A DNA stretch of 12,065 nt, from contig JAZKFE010000125.1 in the NCBI GenBank assembly GCA_040386595.1, forward strand, positions 1 to 12,065. The letters run 5' to 3'. The stretch comes from JAKFVC01 sp040386595 (lineage in GTDB: Bacteria > Planctomycetota > Planctomycetia > Planctomycetales > Planctomycetaceae). Every line of letters begins with the position of its first letter. Within the stretch, counting starts at the first letter, position 1. A program made the position numbers and the translations under genes. Under the pieces are notes generated by a model. That model was not told the DNA's origin. It did no database searches and was given only the letters and a program-made list of their open reading frames with translations. Below, one piece after another: positions 1 to 7,228 of the stretch.

Positions 1-12
1 GACGCAGGCGAT

Positions 13-254
13 GGGTAGCCCAGATTCTCGAATCTGGGTGAGCGCCAGCGAACAAGAGGTTTCAGTTTTTGAGAGTCCGCGTTTCCTTTTCAACTTGGGG
101 GAAGCAATCCGCGACTTGATTCTCTGCCCGCTATTTTTCATTCGTAAACAGTTCTCAGTCGGGAACTCTGACAGGCAAAAGAACCTTCGGAAATCGAATG
201 AGCCGCAACCTCTTGTTCGCTCCGCTCACCCAGATTCGAGAATCTGGGCTACCC
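13..254. repeat. MITE-like inverted repeat element (family A)
   Basis: Two terminal inverted repeats of about 48 bp, 13-61 and 207-254, are complementary except for one substitution and a one-base indel. Each arm starts or ends with GGGTAGCC or its complement. Each arm also contains its own hairpin: CCCAGATTCTCGAATCTGGG at 19-38, with 9-bp arms and a 2-nt centre, and its counterpart at 229-248. The 145 nt between the arms show no transposase-like reading frame. This is the structure of a small non-autonomous element or paired REP-type palindromes. No target-site duplication is obvious at the edges. Reading frames across it are probably spurious. Confidence 0.8.
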
Positions 255-553
255 GGAGGGAACATTACCAGTTTGTCACGCTGATCCAAGGGGCGAATTT
301 GATCATTTGCCGCTCCTTCGACATTCTGGTTTCGGCATTCGTCATTTCCCTCCCCCAACCCCATTCTTGAATTGCCCCCGGGCTTGTGTTACCGTGCGAT
401 GCTTGGTCGGTGTGCGGTTTCCGGTCGTTAGACGGGCACTCTCCGACCGTGGTGATCGCCGGTAATAACCGAGCAGCCCGTATCCTTGGGCATCAAGCTG
501 AGTGAGCTTCGCGCGGAGCTGATTCGCATCGCAGATTTCACGAAAGGCCTTTC
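255..553. other. Intergenic region upstream of isocitrate dehydrogenase
   Basis: No convincing gene is seen here. It is the leader of the downstream isocitrate dehydrogenase gene and should hold its promoter, but I cannot pick a confident -35/-10 pair. The last 12 nt (542-553, GAAAGGCCTTTC) are a perfect palindrome that contains the likely Shine-Dalgarno sequence AAAGG, six bases before the ATG. Confidence 0.5.
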
Positions 554-1732
<1,179 letters not shown>

Positions 1733-1752
1733 TTTCAGCTGGCCAAAATAGA

Positions 1753-1795
1753 CTAACAGGCTGGGGACAAGTTGAACTTGTTCCCAGCCTGTTAG
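1753..1795 (+). terminator. 21-bp hairpin downstream of icd
   Basis: Arms 1753-1773 and 1775-1795 pair over 21 positions with a single G-T wobble and essentially no spacer, starting 21 nt after the icd stop codon. The stem begins CTAACAGGCTGGG. Only a short, interrupted T stretch (GCATTT) follows, so it is not a textbook intrinsic terminator. It may still terminate from either side, because the M56 gene converges on this region, or protect the mRNA 3' end. Confidence 0.65.
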
Positions 1796-1811
1796 CATTT
1801 AGGCTTCTGCA

Positions 1812-2046
1812 AACCATAGTCGTTGTTCGCTCCGCGAACTGAACGCGATCGCAGTAGCGAGGTGGGATTAGCATTGAGGTGCCATGACGAACTCCGGCCG
1901 GCTACTGCGAATGCGTTGTGTTCGCNNNNNNNNNNGAACTGAACGCGCTCGCAGTAGCGAGGTGGGATTGGTGTTGAGATTGAGTGCAGAATCCGGCCGG
2001 CTACTGCGAATGCGTTGTGTTCGCGGAGCGAACAACGACTATGGTT
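1812..2046. repeat. Tandem pair of inverted-repeat elements (family B copies 1 and 2)
   Basis: The outer ends, 1812-1839 and 2019-2046, are perfect 28-bp inverted repeats beginning AACCATAGTCG. Complementarity continues with four mismatches to 47 bp (1812-1858 with 2000-2046). Inside are two copies of one unit. Each has a left part with GCAGTAGCGAGGTG, a variable middle of about 30 nt, and a right part CCGGCTACTGCGAATGCG. Copy 1 is 1812-1925 and copy 2 is 1936-2046, with ten N between them. The element fills the space between two convergent genes and ends 23 nt from the stop codon of the M56 gene. A third copy lies at 11957-12065. No coding sequence is present. Confidence 0.85.
1926..1935. 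other. Run of ten N (assembly gap) inside repeat B
   Basis: Ten ambiguous bases separate TGTGTTCGC on the left from GAACTGAACGCG on the right. In the intact element the first string is followed by GGAGCGAAC and the second is preceded by CGCTCCGC, so the gap falls exactly at the junction of two repeat units. The true length is unknown. Translations across it are not meaningful. Confidence 0.9.
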
Positions 2047-2069
2047 CAAGATTCTGACCAAAGCCGCTG

Positions 2070-4046
2070 TCACCGAAGCCGGACGCTGGAGCCGAAATCC
2101 CAGCTCAACAGCTTGCCGTTCCAATCGGTCACAACATACAGCCTGCCGCGGGTCGTGAACCGCAGGGCCACCGACACCGGTCCCGTGAAATAGGGAGCCG
2201 GGGGAGCGACTTTCAACACTTCATCTTGCTCGCACTGTGGCGGCAACTCGGATTTACGAGTCGGCCACGCATTGAAACTGGTCGCCAGCGTCAGACCTCG
2301 AAGTGAGATCGACAAGCTATTCACCCCCAACGGGGACATCGTGGCTGGCGCCATCTGGCGCTGCGGGTCAAGACACCAATCGGCGACAAACAGTGGCCGT
2401 TCGATGACTGGTGTGGAAGCAGCTTCTACGTCGGAAACGCTCTCACAGCCCGGCCCCGGCACAGTCGTCGCCTCGGCCGCCGTCAGGGAAACATTCTGCA
2501 AGCTCCACACACGAATCGATCCCGCCCGCGTGCCAGTGACTGAGATCTTCCCATCCGCCATGAACAGCACGCTGCGCGCATGACAGGTGACAAAGTCGAC
2601 GAGATCATCTAAATCCGGCTGAGGTGATACTTCACGTTCATCCGGTTGACCGAGGGCGCGACGGACATATCGAAATGCCGTAAATTTCGGAGCCAAATTG
2701 GGGGCATCCCCCGAGGCGGATACAGTTACCTCACTAGGCTTCGACGTGCTTTCAGCCGTCGCGACGGCCGCAGTGGCCGGTTCTCCGGAAGGTTTTATCG
2801 AATCGCCACAGCCAAGGGGCGCAACACTGGCCACTTCAACGGGAGTTGGAAGTTTCGCCGGCAACAATTCCGGTACGCGGATCGCAGCGGGGGAGGCAGT
2901 AACCCCGGACCGTGTCGCCGCTTCAACAACCGGCGGTTGGTCTGGTGGTAGTCGCAGGGAAGGTGAAATCGGGATCAGCATGGCCGTCGCAACGACGGCC
3001 GCACGACCACACACCGACAGCGATTTGGGAGCCGTGCCGCACATAATCAGCCGCAAACGCTGACGCAACAGCGGAACTTCCCCCAGACCACAGGCGACAG
3101 AAGGCACCGCCGCATGATCTTCCGCCAGAAAATCCACCGTGGCCAGCAGCGCATCGGCGTACTGTCTCTGAGCGGCCGGGAACTGACTGACGACCCAGGC
3201 GTCGCAGCATTTTTCTTCGGAGATCTCTAATTCTTGCCGCGCCAACCAAATGATCGGATGCCACCAGAACAGCCCACTGGCCAGAAACTCCAGCAACCGC
3301 ACGTAGTGGTCGCCCCGGCGATAATGGGCCAACTCGTGTGTCAGCAGCGTCGCCACAGCTCCTTCGTCCAGTCGATTAAGCAAATCGGTAGGAAAGAGAA
3401 TTCGCGACTTCCCGCCAACCGACCACAACATGGGCGAGACAACGGCTGGCAAGAGCCAGACCTCGGGAGCATGCGACAGCCCCATCGGCCCGGCAAGCCT
3501 GTGTGTCAACTTCTGCAAGGCTCGCGGTCCCAGACGCGCATATTTGAGAAACACCTGGGTAAACCGGACGATCTGCCAACCCTGCCAGGTAAACCAGCAC
3601 AAGGATCCGCACAACCACAGGCACAGTCCAGGAAGAATCAACTGTCGCAAAAACCGCAACGCCGTCCCAGCAACGCTCCAGTAATCGATGGTCCACGTAC
3701 TCTGCAGATTTCGGCGGATCCCTCTGGCGGTATCCGCCGAGCGAGACGCTGTCGGCAACACTGGGCCCTGTTGGCCTTGCACTTGCCCCTTGGAAAATTG
3801 GCCGGACTGGGCCACGTCAGCGGGTGCAACCACACGACGCACAATCTGCGACGACTGGGCACTGGGAAGACGCCATTGTACGGGAACGAAATACAACGGC
3901 GGAGCAACCAGCTTCACCAGTACCAAGATCCAAAACGCGTGCACCAGCGCCGGACGATGCCAGAACCGTCCCAAGGCAAGGACGGGCAGCGCCAACACTA
4001 CTGCGAGTAGGGCGTTCATCAATCCGGTTTCGACCAGCGAAATCAC
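2070..4046 (-). CDS. M56 (BlaR1/MecR1-like) membrane metallopeptidase with WD40-like C-terminal region
   Basis: This is a predicted membrane zinc protease of the BlaR1/MecR1 antirepressor type, expected to relieve repression by the BlaI-like protein encoded upstream. With the GTG start at 4046 it has 658 residues. Four membrane segments lie near 6-28, 33-56, 134-157 and 347-364. The zinc site HELAH is at 237-241, with a third ligand in ISEEKCCDAW near 277-278. After the last membrane segment comes a Pro/Ala/Ser-rich linker (about 370-455). The C-terminus then holds WD40-like stretches at about 489-516 (ending GSIRVWSL) and 622-651 (ending GKLLSWDF), and a weaker one near 571-593. No penicillin-binding sensor motif is seen. 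By BlaR1 topology the tail would be periplasmic. Two or three blades are too few for a propeller, so truncation or divergence is likely. An upstream GTG at 4163 extends the frame by 39 residues but has no good ribosome site, while 4046 has AAGGA six bases upstream. Confidence 0.87.
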   Translation of the reverse strand: MISLVETGLMNALLAVVLALPVLALGRFWHRPALVHAFWILVLVKLVAPPLYFVPVQWRLPSAQSSQIVRRVVAPADVAQSGQFSKGQVQGQQGPVLPTASRSADTARGIRRNLQSTWTIDYWSVAGTALRFLRQLILPGLCLWLCGSLCWFTWQGWQIVRFTQVFLKYARLGPRALQKLTHRLAGPMGLSHAPEVWLLPAVVSPMLWSVGGKSRILFPTDLLNRLDEGAVATLLTHELAHYRRGDHYVRLLEFLASGLFWWHPIIWLARQELEISEEKCCDAWVVSQFPAAQRQYADALLATVDFLAEDHAAVPSVACGLGEVPLLRQRLRLIMCGTAPKSLSVCGRAAVVATAMLIPISPSLRLPPDQPPVVEAATRSGVTASPAAIRVPELLPAKLPTPVEVASVAPLGCGDSIKPSGEPATAAVATAESTSKPSEVTVSASGDAPNLAPKFTAFRYVRRALGQPDEREVSPQPDLDDLVDFVTCHARSVLFMADGKISVTGTRAGSIRVWSLQNVSLTAAEATTVPGPGCESVSDVEAASTPVIERPLFVADWCLDPQRQMAPATMSPLGVNSLSISLRGLTLATSFNAWPTRKSELPPQCEQDEVLKVAPPAPYFTGPVSVALRFTTRGRLYVVTDWNGKLLSWDFGSSVRLR

Positions 4047-4052
4047 GGTGAG

Positions 4053-4057
4053 TCCTT
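4053..4057 (-). promoter_or_regulatory. Shine-Dalgarno AAGGA that sets the M56 start
   Basis: On the minus strand AAGGA is followed by six bases (CTCACC) and then GTG at 4046-4044. The resulting N-terminus VISLVETGLMNALLA runs straight into the first membrane helix, as M56 proteins usually do. This makes it the better choice over the longer frame from 4163 or the ATG at 4019. Confidence 0.6.
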
Positions 4058-4311
4058 GGTGGCCCGCTTTGAAAGTAATGAAGCACGGCGCTCTTCGAGG
4101 CAGCGCCTGGAAGTGACCGAGTAATGGGGAACTGTCATTTGTTGCGGCTGGGATGAGAGGCACTGGCGGCCTGGCTTCTCATCTGTTTGCTAGACTGTTA
4201 GGAACGACTCTGTGTCAGTGATTTCAGAGCCGTTGTCAGTACTGTCTTTAATCCGTTTGCTCAGTCCGCTAATTGTCGGCCAGACTAAACTAATCAGACT
4301 TGGGGCATCCG

Positions 4312-4350
4312 CAGATTTGTCTCTTAAAGGTAAAGAGATTTCCAAATCTG
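4312..4350. other. Hairpin with two stem segments in the blaI-M56 gap
   Basis: The outer arms CAGATTTG (4312-4319) and CAAATCTG (4343-4350) are perfectly complementary. The inner arms TCTCTT (4320-4325) and AAGAGA (4333-4338) continue the stem, with a 4-nt bulge on one side and a 7-nt loop. The total is 14 base pairs. No T-run follows on either strand, so it is not an ordinary intrinsic terminator. A leader structure or a protein-binding dyad are alternatives. Confidence 0.6.
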
Positions 4351-4373
4351 GCAATATGCAATTCGGCCTATAA

Positions 4374-4415
4374 CAGTGCGTGACCCGGGGTGCATCGCAC
4401 TGTCCCCCAGACAGT
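4374..4415. other. Two mutually exclusive inverted repeats
   Basis: CAGTGCG (4374-4380) pairs with CGCACTG (4396-4402), and ACTGTC (4399-4404) pairs with GACAGT (4410-4415). The two pairings share ACTG at 4399-4402, so they cannot form together. Such an arrangement can act as an RNA switch or attenuator, but the arms are short and this may be chance. Confidence 0.4.
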
Positions 4416-4435
4416 ACAGAACCATGCCCCCCGCC

Positions 4436-4459
4436 TAATTCTCAATCCGTTGAGAATTA
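4436..4459. terminator. 10-bp hairpin just downstream of blaI
   Basis: TAATTCTCAA (4436-4445) and TTGAGAATTA (4450-4459) are perfect complements around a 4-nt loop, TCCG on the plus strand. It begins 45 nt after the blaI stop on the minus strand. It is A/T-rich and lacks a following T-run in the blaI direction, so it could be a weak terminator or an mRNA-end structure. Confidence 0.45.
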
Positions 4460-4503
4460 TAGGACGTGGGGCCAAATGAAAAGTGACTTCTCTCGTCAAT
4501 TAA

Positions 4504-4890
4504 TTAAGACGTTTGGTCGAGCTCGTTCAGCAGACCACGGAGAGACGCCCTGTCTTCTGCGCTGAAAGAATCAGCCTTGACGAGATAGGTTAATAGCGGG
4601 GCCAGCGCGCCTGAACAGAGCTTATCGGCGGTGGCTTGCAGGCTCTTGCGAATCACGTCGCTGCGTTGCACGGCGGCGTGAAACAGATAGGGCCAGGATT
4701 CTCGATTGCGAGTCACATAGTGCTTCGCTTCTAAACGATCCAGGAGCTTCTGAACGGTCGCGTTCTGCGACCCCGGCCCCCCCGGATACAAGACTTCGGT
4801 CAGTTGGCGGACAGTGCAGGCCCCCCGCTCCCACAGCTGTTGCAACACAGCGAGTTCGGCATCGGGGATGTCTTGTGGTTTACGTGGCAT
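4504..4890 (-). CDS. blaI: BlaI/MecI/CopY-family transcriptional repressor
   Basis: This 128-residue DNA-binding repressor is expected to act as a dimer on its own promoter and that of the nearby M56 protease, and to be inactivated when the protease is triggered. The N-terminal winged-helix domain covers about 9-75. It shows the family pattern IPDAELAVLQQLWERG (8-23), a recognition helix in PGSQNATVQKLLDRLE (39-54) and the wing KHYVTRNRESWPYLFHA (56-72). The rest (about 73-128) is the helical dimerisation region that M56 proteases cleave in characterised systems. Length matches the family, which is about 125 residues. The ATG at 4890 is preferred over one at 4920 because MPRKPQDIPD is the typical N-terminus and CGGAG lies about 11 bases upstream. 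The symbol follows the family. No beta-lactamase is in the window, so the regulated process is unknown. Confidence 0.9.
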   Translation of the reverse strand: MPRKPQDIPDAELAVLQQLWERGACTVRQLTEVLYPGGPGSQNATVQKLLDRLEAKHYVTRNRESWPYLFHAAVQRSDVIRKSLQATADKLCSGALAPLLTYLVKADSFSAEDRASLRGLLNELDQTS

Positions 4891-4993
4891 GGCGTGTAAT
4901 TCTCCGGGAACAAAAGACATTCCAAAAACAAAAAGATGAGTTGTCTGAATGGTCTGATATGAAGCGAAATAAAACCGGACAAACTCGAAAGGT

Positions 4994-5012
4994 TACCGAC
5001 GATATGTCGGTA
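4994..5012. promoter_or_regulatory. Candidate BlaI operator dyad
   Basis: TACCGACGATATGTCGGTA is a dyad with perfect 7-bp arms (4994-5000 and 5006-5012) around five bases. It lies about 104 nt upstream of the blaI ATG, where an autoregulatory operator would be expected. Known BlaI-family sites are dyads of TAC...GTA type around an ACATATGT-like core, which this resembles only in part. A poor promoter-like pair downstream on the minus strand (TTGTCC, 17 nt, TATCAG) would place the dyad just upstream of it. Binding is inferred. Confidence 0.45.
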
Positions 5013-5094
5013 TCCCTAGAATCAAGGATTCAGTAATTAAACTGACTTGGAAACTTTATGTTAAGGAGAACTGACACAGACACCTCAATGTTGA

Positions 5095-5997
5095 TCACGG
5101 AGAAGACGAGCGATGCAACAGTTCGACTTCCGCCCATCCGGCTGGATGATCGGACGCAGAGTTTGGAACGAGATGAGATTGTCTACACTTTAAACCACGG
5201 ATAAATACCCAGTCAATCCGCTTCTGAGTGAAATCCCCCTTAGAGAACTGACCGAAGCAGTCGATGACACCGGGCTCTTGGGCCAATTGAATCAGCTGGG
5301 GCTCTGTGATTTTCGCGTTAAGATCCCCCATTAAGATCGCAGGAGCAGGGACTTCCAAAAATTTGCGAATGATGACTCGCAACTGGTTTTGCCGATCCGT
5401 CTTGCGATCCAGATGTGTTACGAGAATCGTCAGTTGCGCACCAAGATCAGGGGCGCCCACTGGAATCTGACACTCCACGTAGTTGCGAAATCCGTTCCCA
5501 TTCGCGCGATCAAACGGAACTCGCTTCCAACTGGAGACCGGCAATCGCGACAAGACTCCCTGGCCAAAATGGGGCCCCGACCATGTCTCCTCTGTCGGAG
5601 CAAACAACCAACCGAGCCCCAAAAGTTCCCCGAGTTGCTCTGCCTGATTGCGCGGATCCTGCCAGCCTGGGCCGCGAACTTCGTTCAGGCCCACGAAATC
5701 AAAGCCCTTCAAGACTTCCGCCGTTCGCCGCAAGTCCAGCCGGCGATCAAGTCCGAAGCCGCCATGAATATTGAAGGTCGCCACTCGAAACCGCTCGGGC
5801 AGAGCAGTCAGGGCAGGGGGGCCGGAAAAGTGGGTTCCTTCCGCGGCGCCCGCAGCCCATTCCCAATTCGCGACTTCGTATCCGAGTCCCAGCAGGACCA
5901 CCGCAATAATTGCCAGTGTCGTGAGGCACAGCCGCCGGGAACGATCGCATCGCGGAGAGTTGGATGCGGATTGCGAATCAGACACAGTCGCAGACAT
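5095..5997 (-). CDS. Membrane-anchored endonuclease/exonuclease/phosphatase (EEP) family protein
   Basis: This 300-residue protein has one N-terminal membrane segment (about 22-42, rich in Leu, Ile and Val) after a basic stretch. The EEP hydrolase domain follows, probably outside the cytoplasm. All the metal-dependent catalytic motifs are visible: FNIHGG with N76, LNEVRG with E106, THLD with H195, GDLNA with D225 and N227, IDWVF with D262, and SDHPAG with D283-H284. The fold covers DNases, sphingomyelinases and inositol phosphatases, so the substrate is not known. An anchored enzyme would fit a lipid, sugar-phosphate or extracellular nucleic acid target. The ATG at 5997 is chosen over a TTG at 6033, though neither has a clear ribosome site. 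The gene begins 38 nt after the DUF374 gene and is probably co-transcribed with it. Confidence 0.88.
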   Translation of the reverse strand: MSATVSDSQSASNSPRCDRSRRLCLTTLAIIAVVLLGLGYEVANWEWAAGAAEGTHFSGPPALTALPERFRVATFNIHGGFGLDRRLDLRRTAEVLKGFDFVGLNEVRGPGWQDPRNQAEQLGELLGLGWLFAPTEETWSGPHFGQGVLSRLPVSSWKRVPFDRANGNGFRNYVECQIPVGAPDLGAQLTILVTHLDRKTDRQNQLRVIIRKFLEVPAPAILMGDLNAKITEPQLIQLAQEPGVIDCFGQFSKGDFTQKRIDWVFIRGLKCRQSHLVPNSASDHPAGWAEVELLHRSSSP

Positions 5998-6035
5998 GAA
6001 ACAATTTCTTTCACAAGCAATAACCGCACACAACT

Positions 6036-6767
6036 TCAGGCAGCACGTCGCAAACCGACCACAGGTGGAGGGGCCAGCTCGCGATCACCCGCCGCCAACC
6101 GATCAGCCACCAACTGGCAGCTATCCATTTCTACCTGCAACTGCTGCCGAAAGGTTTCAATTTCCGGCTTCGAAAGTCCGCCGGGAACCGACAGTGGCTT
6201 CCCCACGACTCCATAACTGACCGAAAACGGTCGCGGAACGATCAAGTCAGTCCAGCTCCCCTGCACCCGCCACACACGCGAAGCCATGAAGCTACAGGGG
6301 ATAATGGGAACGCCGCTCAATGACGCCAGGCTGATAATCCCCGGCGAGATCACTCGCCGCGGACCGCGCGGACCATCGGGCGTCATACAAATATGTTGCT
6401 CCTGGGCTTCTTGAATCAGATGCCGCAGGGCCATTGTGCCACCTCGATTGGTCGAACCGCGGACGGTTCCCAAGTAGAAGTAGCGCATGGCATACGTCAG
6501 GAAAGATCCATCCTGATGCTGACTGACCAGGGTTGTCATCCGGTTCGCTGGTGTCTGCTGGCGAATCGTGCGTCGCAGCATGATCGGCAGCAACATTGTG
6601 TCGTGCCAGGTCGACACGATGTAAGTTCGAGGGCAATCAGGCTCTAAGGGATGCCACGTCGGATCATCCATCTGCATCCGGAACGTCACGGTGGAGGCCA
6701 GCGCGCGAGTAAACCCGCCCAGCACGCCCCCCGCGATCTGATTGAGCAACCGACTCCGAATCCGCAT
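6036..6767 (-). CDS. DUF374 lysophospholipid acyltransferase-like protein
   Basis: This 243-residue protein belongs to the DUF374 branch of the LPLAT acyltransferase superfamily, which is thought to transfer acyl chains onto a lipid or glycolipid at the inner membrane. Motifs seen are the catalytic-type STWHDTML with H55-D56, VRGSTNRGG (102-110), and the family signature TPDGPRGPRR (129-138), followed by PGIISLASLSGVPIIP (142-157). The N-terminus (about 8-30) is hydrophobic and may associate with the membrane. The ATG at 6767 has AGGG eight bases upstream and gives the typical MRIRSRLL start. An ATG at 6836 in the same frame is possible but weaker. The frame stays open further upstream through a repeat and an N gap, and that extension is not real. 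Substrate is unknown. Pairing with an EEP hydrolase gene suggests envelope lipid work, as inference. Confidence 0.87.
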   Translation of the reverse strand: MRIRSRLLNQIAGGVLGGFTRALASTVTFRMQMDDPTWHPLEPDCPRTYIVSTWHDTMLLPIMLRRTIRQQTPANRMTTLVSQHQDGSFLTYAMRYFYLGTVRGSTNRGGTMALRHLIQEAQEQHICMTPDGPRGPRRVISPGIISLASLSGVPIIPCSFMASRVWRVQGSWTDLIVPRPFSVSYGVVGKPLSVPGGLSKPEIETFRQQLQVEMDSCQLVADRLAAGDRELAPPPVVGLRRAA

Positions 6768-6951
6768 ACGCCCATCCCTGACAGCACAATCCCGCAGCCC
6801 TGCGGCCTGAAATACGACCCGCCAGAATTTTAACATCCCCCACAACCAGGGGAACGTCAATTTTGAGCAGTGAAATTGGGGGACCAACTGGCAATTGATC
6901 AGCCACGCCAGAAACGCGAAACCTCGCCCCCCTAGTGCCGCAAGAAACCCT

Positions 6952-7034
6952 GGGAGGGTGAGGCTCCTGCCGAACCGCTCAGTCTTTCGAGTGCCAGTAG
7001 ACTGAGCGGTNNNNNNNNNNAGCCTCACCCTCCC
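6952..7034. repeat. Inverted-repeat element (family C) with assembly gap
   Basis: The outer arms GGGAGGGTGAGGCT (6952-6965) and AGCCTCACCCTCCC (7021-7034) are perfect 14-bp complements. The inner arms ACCGCTCAGTC (6974-6984) and GACTGAGCGGT (7000-7010) are perfect 11-bp complements around 15 nt. Ten N (7011-7020) replace the stretch that should pair with 6966-6973, so the full element is probably one continuous long hairpin. There is no coding content. It lies upstream of the DUF374 gene and may affect its leader or end transcription from the gene above. Confidence 0.75.
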
Positions 7035-7082
7035 AACGATCTGAACCACGCTCCGGCTTGCGACGGCATCTCGCAACAAAAC

Positions 7083-7177
7083 GCAACGTTCAAAACACAA
7101 AGGCACAGAGAACACCGCGGCGAAGGGTTGCCCTTCACTCCGCAGTAATATCTGTGCCTTTGTGTTTTGAACGTTGC
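7083..7177. repeat. Inverted-repeat element with 27-bp perfect arms (family D)
   Basis: Arms 7083-7109 (starting GCAACGTTCAAAACACAAAG) and 7151-7177 are perfectly complementary over 27 bp. The 41-nt interior holds a smaller hairpin with GAAGGG and CCCTTC arms around TTG. The element lies 48 nt after family C and ends 51 nt from the stop of the KOW-like gene, so it could serve as that gene's transcription end. It has no coding capacity. It looks like another small mobile palindromic element. Confidence 0.8.
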
Positions 7178-7228
7178 CGGTAACCGGAGCGAGACGGCAA
7201 GCAAGCCACCACGCCATCACCGGCTTAA

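Larger units (their letters stand above)
4047..4503. other. Dyad-rich gap between the M56 gene and blaI
   Basis: These 457 nt hold no supported gene. The M56 frame stays open to 4163 without a good alternative start. The remainder is richer in A and T than the flanking genes and carries several inverted repeats, listed separately, plus an 8-bp palindrome CAGTACTG at 4237-4244. BlaI and M56 genes usually abut or overlap, so this distance suggests separate transcription of the protease gene or a long regulated leader. Confidence 0.6.

Noticed and set aside
11..370. Open frame of 119 codons through the family A element
   Set aside because: Its start and middle are made of the two repeat arms, so the frame is a by-product of the palindromes. 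The composition is not protein-like and there is no ribosome site.
1812..2046. CRISPR array at the repeated units
   Set aside because: Only two units with long, internally palindromic repeats and no cas genes. A third copy lies far away at 11957, so these are dispersed elements.
1792..2124. Minus-strand frame across the ten N in repeat B
   Set aside because: It depends on an arbitrary gap length and consists mostly of repeat sequence.
3234..4010. 258-codon plus-strand frame inside the M56 gene
   Set aside because: Antisense to conserved membrane and zinc-site coding sequence, rich in Gln, Arg and Pro with no domain.
6768..7220. N-terminal extension of the DUF374 frame through repeats C and D
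   Set aside because: It crosses an assembly gap and two palindromic elements. The family's normal N-terminus starts at 6767, with a ribosome site.
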